DNA of 64,000 nucleotides from Escarpia spicata (Eukaryota; Annelida; Polychaeta; Sabellida; Siboglinidae), in assembly GCA_963995525.1 (NCBI GenBank), contig OZ023206.1:9081671-9145670 (forward strand), in the 5' to 3' direction. Position 1 is the first letter of the stretch, and every line of letters begins with the position of its first letter. Positions 58,201-64,000 of this stretch are shown one piece after another. A program made the position numbers and the translations under genes. The notes under the pieces were generated by a model, which did not search any database, was not told where the DNA came from, and saw nothing but the letters and a program-made list of their open reading frames with translations.

Positions 58201-59779
58201 TAAGACGACCAGTCTCAGGCCCGTAGACTTAAGTACAAACTAATGATGTGGAAGTCATATAGACCCACTGGAAATTATGAAGACTACAACATTTATAAAG
58301 AAGCGCTTAACCAAGCTACAACTGAAATTAGAAATTCAAAGAGAAGCTATGAACAAAATTTGCGTGTAATATAAAACATGACAGCAAGAGGTTTTATGCT
58401 TATTATGTTCGCAGCAAACAGAAAGTTCAGGATTAGGTCGGTCCTCTAGAATATAGTGCTGGACATATAATATCAGAGGAATTCTTACTGGCAGAAGACC
58501 TGAATGAGTACTCTAGTTCGGTGTTTACCAGGGAAGATATTAGTTCACTGCCAATACCAGAGGATAAGTTCAAGGGGGCGGAATCCGACTATTTAGGACA
58601 GTTAATTGTAACCCCGGAAATGGTAGCTAAGAAAATAAGGGCTATGAAGGATAATAAACCACCTGGAGTGGATCGGATTCCACCAAAACTACTATTGGAA
58701 ATTGTAGAACAAATTAGCGTACCGCTTGCAACAGTTTTCAATTTGTCATTAGAAGAGGGAGTGGTTTCTTTAGAATGGAAAGAGGCAAACATTATACCGT
58801 TATTTAAAAAAGGTTCGAGAAGCAAGTCAGAGAACTATAGATCAGTGAGTTTAACATCAGTGATTTGCAAATTATTAAAAAGACTAACAAGAAAATCCAC
58901 CATGTGATCTTTAATTTTTTTGCAACAGTTTTCAACTTATCATTAAACGGGGGAGGGGTTCCTTTAGAGAAAAAGATGCAAACATTACACCATTATTTAT
59001 AAAGGGTTTGAGAAACAAGTCAGACAACTACAGACGAGTGAGTTAAACATCGGTGATATACAAATTATTAGGAAGGCCAATTATAGATCACATGGTGGAT
59101 TTTCTTTTAAACATAACTTGATAAACCCAAGCGAGATCATCCTAAAAGCGAGATCATGCTTAACAAATATGTTATGTTTTTTGAAGATATCGCTGAGTGG
59201 GTAAACGTGGGATCACACACATACCAGTAGATATTATCCACTTAGATTTTCAGAAAGCTTTCAACAAAGTGCCACCTCAAAGATTTCTGCTTAAGCTAAA
59301 GGCCGATGACGCAGGGGATGGTATAATTAACTGGATAAAAATATGGCTGAATGACAGAAGACAACGTGTAGTAGTTGATGGGGAGGCTTCAAATTGGAAA
59401 TAAGTTTTGAGTGGGGTACCACAGGGATCAGTACTGGGACCTATGTTATTCTTAATATATATCAACGATTTGGATGATGATATAACAAGTAAGGTGTTGA
59501 AATTTGCGGTTGATACAAATGTGTTTAGAAGGATTAAACGTGATGGAGATAAACAGCATTTCCAAGATGATCTTGACAGGTTGCATGATCAAATGGTCTG
59601 AAAAGTGGCAGATGTTGTTCAATTTTGGTAAATATAAATGCTTCCACACAGGACATGGGAATAAAGATGTACACCATACAATTGGGTGGTAGTGTACTAA
59701 GTACTACTGTAAAAGGAAAGGACTTATGGTTAACATTTATTGCTGATATGAAGGTTTCATAGCAACTTCAAAGGGAAAC

Positions 59780-60190
59780 CAAATCCCGCGGACCTACCAC
59801 ACGCGCAAAGGCGTACACAACACATACCCGCACACCCACCACACACTCGCACTCCCGCCACACACCCGCTCACACACCACACACTCGCACCCACCACATA
59901 TACGCGTACCCACGACATACCCGCACACTCACCACACACCCGCAGACCCACCCGCAGAGCCACCACACACCCGCAGACCCACCACAGAACCGCACACCCG
60001 TCACAACCCACGCACACCGCACACCCGCCACATATCCGCACCCACTACACACCCGCACACCCGCACACCCGCACACCCGCACACCCGCACACCCGCACAC
60101 ACGCACACCCGCACACCCGCACACCCGCACACCCGCACACCCGCACACCCACCACAGAACCGCACACCCACCATATCCGGCAACACCACA
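59780..60190. repeat. Irregular CACACCCGC minisatellite
   Basis: ACACCCGC units (8 bp) are regular at 60,050-60,148. On the left the units are ACACCCACC/ACACCCGC mixtures. All Cys-Val-Gly frames on the minus strand are artefacts. Confidence 0.92.
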
Positions 60191-60211
60191 CTTCGGCACA
60201 CCCAACACACG

Positions 60212-60213
<2 letters not shown>

Positions 60214-60298
<85 letters not shown>

Positions 60299-60319
60299 AA
60301 ACACACAAACACACACACA

Positions 60320-60389
<70 letters not shown>
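60214..60389. repeat. (AC)n microsatellite
   Basis: Long perfect dinucleotide run with a few AAAC interruptions near 60,290-60,320. Confidence 0.98.
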
Positions 60390-60393
<4 letters not shown>

Positions 60394-61055
60394 ACCAGTT
60401 AACATGTTAGTTCGTTGGCTGCACTGTGTGACCATATTATTCGTGATTACGCAGTAACCCTGCAACCAAGTCCGGTCCTCTATCAAAGACCTTGTTTAAT
60501 TATAAAAACGTACAAATGAAAACTGTTCGCTAACCAAATTTGGCCAGCGGATCAGGGTTTTCGGAACTCTACCGTACACAGTATGAAACTATAACTTAAA
60601 GGGAATTTTAAAATACCGCGTTAGCTTTCACACACATACACGCGTGCGCACACTCGCACGTACGCACGCATACACATACACACGTACATAAATAGGTATA
60701 TGCAATCCTAAATTGTGTCTGATCAATTTTCATTTTCTAAGATAGCATTTCAATGGGCAGCGTCTCTCGTAGTTCTAATAACATTCGTCGCGGTTGTACA
60801 TGTGGAAATAGTTTAACAAAGTGGGTCGACCCCTGATCAATAGTCCACCATTTTCGTAGAGTCAGTACGCATGCAACTGCGGCCATTGTTGAAAGACCCG
60901 CCAGTGTTGCCATCAATGGCTTTGTCTGGAGTACCGGACTTATTCAACGACGACTGTCTGGCCGTGCACACGGACGCTAGGTAGACTCCCGTTGTCAAAC
61001 CTATAAAGAAAAGTGAATGAAAACGGCATAATTAACGTGTTGGTTACACTGTGGA
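60390..61055. other. Spacer without recognised genes
   Basis: Nothing supported. It contains a smaller CGCAC-rich patch at 60,635-60,670. Confidence 0.4.
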
Positions 61056-61059
61056 TGAA

Positions 61060-61505
61060 CACTAGCGCACCCACCCCGACCTCACGCACCCACCCCGACC
61101 TCACGCAACCACCCCGACCTCACGCACCCACCCCGCCCTCACGCACGCACCCCGCACTCTCACACCCATGCCACACCCGCGCACTCACCCCGCATCCACC
61201 CCGCCTTCACGCACCCACACCGCACCCACCACGCACTCTCACACCCACCCCGCACCCGCGCACTTACCCCGCCCTCACACACACACCCCGCATCCACTTG
61301 CGCTCCCACCCCGCACCCACGACGCACTCTCACACCCACCCCGCACCCGCGCACTTACCCCGCCCTCACACATCCATCCCGCACCCACTTGCGCTCCCAC
61401 CCCGCACCCACCACGCACTCTCACACACACCACGCACTCGCGCACACACCCCGCACTAACGCACACACCCCACTACCGCGCACCCACCCTGCACCTACCC
61501 GGCTC
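61060..61505. repeat. CACCCACCCCGCC-type minisatellite
   Basis: GCACCCACCCCGACCTCAC (19 bp) repeats at the left end. A longer CACTCTCACACCCACCCCGC block recurs at 61,229, 61,325 and 61,415. The overlapping Thr-His-Pro frames are artefacts. Confidence 0.9.
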
Positions 61506-61509
61506 TCAC

Positions 61510-62130
61510 TCTCAGCTATCTAAAATGGTACATCAGTTTTCTAATGTTTCGATGAAGCTAAAGCAACTGCAAAACATAAAATAAAAAAATTGTAATATAC
61601 CAGGTGTTTTACAAAATAAGTGTCTAGGCTGCTGTCTACTACATGATTACAAAACATTTATAGACCTAAAATTAAGTAAAAACATTTTAAAGAAGAAATA
61701 AACTATATTTGTATAATGTGCAACGGTCAGCGACTTTGTAGGATCATTTGCTATGATGAGCAATTCATTTACGGACAATATTTGTTACTGATATAAAACC
61801 ATTGCCTGTTTTGCCCTGCAGGTCTCTTCTGTCCGCCTTTCCCCTACTTATGCTTGTGGTAGTAGTTTGTGGAGGGTGGCAAACAGTTATAGAAGTGACT
61901 GAAAATAACTGTGGGAAGATAGATCTGATAGGATAACTTGTTGGTAAAACGAAGTGTACCAATGTCAAAGCTGACATTGGTTGTTCGACAGCTCATGGGT
62001 GATTTTTGTCTGCAATTAAAAAGGACTTTTATATGACGATTTCAATAAGCAAAATATTATAGTGACTTCGCTGCTGAATAATCTAACAACACGGACAAAA
62101 TACTGCTTCTAGTTTGACCTAACTTTGGTC
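61510..62130. other. AT-rich spacer, nothing recognised
   Basis: No supported features. Confidence 0.4.
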
Positions 62131-62132
62131 AC

Positions 62133-62566
<434 letters not shown>

Positions 62567-62737
62567 TTTTGTGTGTTTTTGTGTGCGCGTGCGTGCATGC
62601 GTGTACGTGTGCATGTATGTGAACATATATTTCTTCACAAGCGTGGGCGATCGTGGCCCTCTAAATTCCACGATTGTGCATCTGTTGAAGGAGTTATGTA
62701 GCGAGTTTTGAAATTCAACAGGTAACAAAACAACCTT

Positions 62738-62749
62738 CGCGCATGCGTC
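62738..62749. promoter_or_regulatory. NRF1-like motif
   Basis: CGCGCATGCGTC resembles the NRF1 site GCGCATGCGC. It lies about 100 bp upstream of the RFX motif and 260 bp upstream of the candidate start codon, a common arrangement in animal promoters. Confidence 0.45.
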
Positions 62750-62797
62750 AGAAGTTGCTTTATCTTTCCAATAATTTGTTGTTTTTTCATATTGAAA

Positions 62798-62866
62798 ATG
62801 GACACTGCAGAGAAAAACGCGAGGCAAGCATCCGTTGCCATGGCAACTAGTTACGTTGTTCAACTC
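62798..62866 (+). CDS. Low-support alternative first exon
   Basis: ATG at 62,798 opens a 23-codon frame: MDTAEKNARQASVAMATSY and VVQL, ending before a GTATGT donor-like sequence at 62,867. It would place the X-box inside coding sequence, which argues against it. Recorded only as an alternative to the 63,001 start. Confidence 0.15.
62834..62847. promoter_or_regulatory. RFX X-box (perfect palindrome)
   Basis: GTTGCCATGGCAAC is a full palindromic RFX site. RFX factors bind such X-boxes upstream of ciliary genes in animals. It lies 154 bp before the ATG at 63,001, within the usual 50-250 bp distance. The regulatory reading is inference from motif and position. Confidence 0.65.
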
Positions 62867-63000
62867 GTATGTAAAGCCAAGTAAACCGAAGCAATAAACG
62901 AGCGTTATTATGTGCTGTAGTCAAATGGTCTACATAAACCATATCGCGATTGGTGCGATTGGAATCGACATATGTCTTAACAAAGATTAGAGTTTATAAC

Positions 63001-63215
63001 ATGCCATATGAAGGTGAGCAGATTTTTTTATTTAATTTATTACTGCATTTAAACAATTGTTAACGTTAACTGTAATTTAATAACATAAGTGTTCGCAGAT
63101 GTCAAAAGAAGGCGAAGCGGGAGAAAAATGACAGTAGACGATATTGAAATTTGGTCGTCATCGCTTCGCGAAGGACAAACAACACGTGATGTTCTTATTA
63201 AAACGAATGTGCGTG
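63001..63215 (+). CDS. Candidate 5' exons (1 and 2) of an unidentified gene, possibly RFX-regulated
   Basis: Exon 1: ATG at 63,001 with A at -3, coding ATGCCATATGAAG (63,001-63,013), then a GTGAGC donor. Intron 63,014-63,098 (85 bp, T-rich, ending GTTCGCAG). Exon 2: 63,099-63,215, ending before GTAAAT. Joined, the frame is open for 43 codons: it starts with MPYEDVKRRRSGRKMTVDDI and later reads WSSSLREGQTTRDVL. The N-terminus is basic and the second part polar, and I do not recognise the family. Phase at the exon 2 end is 1. A TAA just upstream in the exon 2 frame limits the alternatives. The position just downstream of an NRF1-like site and an X-box suggests a promoter. The next exon was not identified with confidence, and the gene runs to the right. 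Confidence 0.4.
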
Positions 63216-63219
63216 GTAA

Positions 63220-64000
63220 ATATGTCCACTCGTGTTCTACCTGACACCTGTCAGCTGACACTCGATGTCATAGAAACACCACGTGTTGTTCTCATTGTAT
63301 AACGACAATGTGTCTGTTTAACCACCGAATGCTCACTTGCAGTACAGGCTGCACGTGTAGGTATAACCCCCTTTCCCTTCTACAGAAGTCACGCTTAGGA
63401 AAGCCATTTTGAAAACGCAGTATATCAGCATATGCATTCCACAAGGCGTGTCATTCGAGTCCATAATCTGACGTCACACGATCTTTAGTCCTACTGAAAA
63501 AGGTGGCGCCACCTATCCAGCATAGTTTGGTGATCCGAGAGCCTTTGCTTCGCTGATCATTTGATAAATTTTACTTTGTTTCGTTTGACCATGTTTTTTC
63601 GTTTGATCACGATTGTTTCACCAAACTTTGTCTGACGTCAGTAAGGCGATAGTTCCAAAGACTTGTCAAGTACTTCCAGAACGCTTGTTGATATATACTT
63701 TGTTAATGTTGCTTAGCGTTCTGAACTCCTCAGCACAATAATCCATATAACGAAGACCTGGGCATTGTACATTAATGTTGGGATTGCTGAACCCAGTTGC
63801 GATGTCGTTTAAAAAAATATATTATTGTCATTACAGTGGTCAAAATTTGACATGTATTATGGTAGCTATGATAAGCATGACTACAAATCTATATTTGGCA
63901 AATGTATTTCGTTTCGACGCTTCACCAAGCCTATCGTTTGTACCAATTAGCCAGCCGCATATTTTGAATTGATAATCAAGTTGCTGCAGTGCTGATTATG
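63220..64000. other. Presumed intronic or intergenic stretch, nothing firm
   Basis: No supported exon. TCACTTGCAG at 63,334-63,343 is an acceptor-like sequence but the frame after it soon closes. The frame 63,775-63,972 has no domain. Confidence 0.3.

Larger units (their letters stand above)
55046..58222 (-). mobile_element. Ty3/Gypsy LTR retrotransposon remnant, nested in the LINE
   Basis: Minus-strand order gag, zinc knuckle, protease, RT, RNase H, integrase fragment, which is the Ty3/Gypsy order. Gag is truncated at its start near 58,220 and no LTR pair is seen: neither terminus repeats the other. 55,046-55,247 may be 3' non-coding sequence or an LTR piece. It replaces about 160 bp of the host LINE. 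Stops and frameshifts break every gene, so it cannot move on its own. Confidence 0.85.
53560..59755 (+). mobile_element. CR1-type LINE, twice interrupted (same family as 32-35 kb)
   Basis: Endonuclease start at 53,560-53,846: YQCVCLNARSKINKRSELN, GITESWATTDIS, GYVMFRKDILGRRGGGVFY. It continues to the direct repeat ending 53,976, resumes at 54,714 with IMGDFNHGHIQ-like sequence, and runs to about 55,045. After the Ty3/Gypsy insert it resumes near 58,225. RT: 58,521-58,907 has VTPEMVAKKIRAMKDNKPPG, PPKLLLEIVEQI, WKEANIIPLFKKGSRSKSE. Then 59,197-59,403 has HLDFQKAFNKVPPQRFLLKL, and 59,407 on has [19 protein letters not shown] and KFAVDTNVF, where FAVD replaces FADD. It ends at [17 protein letters not shown]. 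It is 3'-truncated, lacking the C-terminal VQRRA part. Compared with the 33.1-33.3 kb copy, about 160 bp is missing at the Gypsy junction. Confidence 0.88.

Noticed and set aside
59757..61584. Pro/His-rich or Cys/Val-rich proteins
   Set aside because: All are translations of CACCCGC/CACACA repeats, with many overlapping frames and no domain.
63775..63972. Small gene at the right edge
   Set aside because: The frame has no domain or splice signals and no supporting context.

Overview
The window is repeat-rich nuclear DNA of an animal, most likely an invertebrate. The evidence is several families of non-LTR retrotransposon (LINE) remnants, tRNA-derived SINEs with a conserved central domain, a Ty3/Gypsy remnant, a 12.9 kb satellite array, very long simple repeats, intron-style splice signals, and no prokaryotic operons, Shine-Dalgarno sites or rRNA. 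The LINE/SINE mix would fit a mollusc, annelid, lancelet or similar genome. The species cannot be settled from this sequence.

Layout. 1-2,744: a probable hAT-like transposon end, little else, and a GTGATGTAG-type minisatellite. 2,745-15,599: one continuous satellite of about 169 copies of a 76-bp monomer with nested higher-order duplications. 15,600-23,720: broken copies of an RTE-like LINE and its long 3' tail, duplicated in the same orientation and interrupted by SINE/LINE tails. 23,720-32,340: AT-rich DNA with small LINE fragments, a dispersed repeat in at least three copies, and local tandem duplications. 32,340-34,880: a decayed CR1-type LINE (SGNH esterase ORF1, endonuclease, reverse transcriptase). 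35,460-36,030: a palindrome and, on the minus strand, a death-domain-like exon that is the best host-gene domain in the window. 36,573-39,959: a second CR1-type LINE, nearly full length, with a PHD finger in ORF1 and three in-frame stops plus a frameshift in ORF2. 40,180-43,700: SINEs, an 0.8 kb foldback element and a LINE 3' end. 43,700-53,500: minisatellites and microsatellites, a possible first exon at 45,504, and an antisense LINE ORF1 remnant. 53,560-59,755: a third CR1-type LINE, of the same family as the one at 32-35 kb, broken first by a 737-bp insert flanked by perfect 78-bp direct repeats and then by a 5'-truncated Ty3/Gypsy element lacking its integrase core. 59,780-62,563: CA-rich and TG-rich simple repeats. 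62,700-63,215: NRF1-like and RFX X-box motifs followed by a plausible two-exon 5' end of an unidentified gene reading out of the window.

Most long open frames here are either retrotransposon remnants or artefacts of simple repeats. The few host-gene candidates are short exons judged only from splice signals and domain-like composition, so they are predictions. No intact, autonomous mobile element was found: every LINE and LTR copy shows stops, frameshifts, truncation or internal loss.
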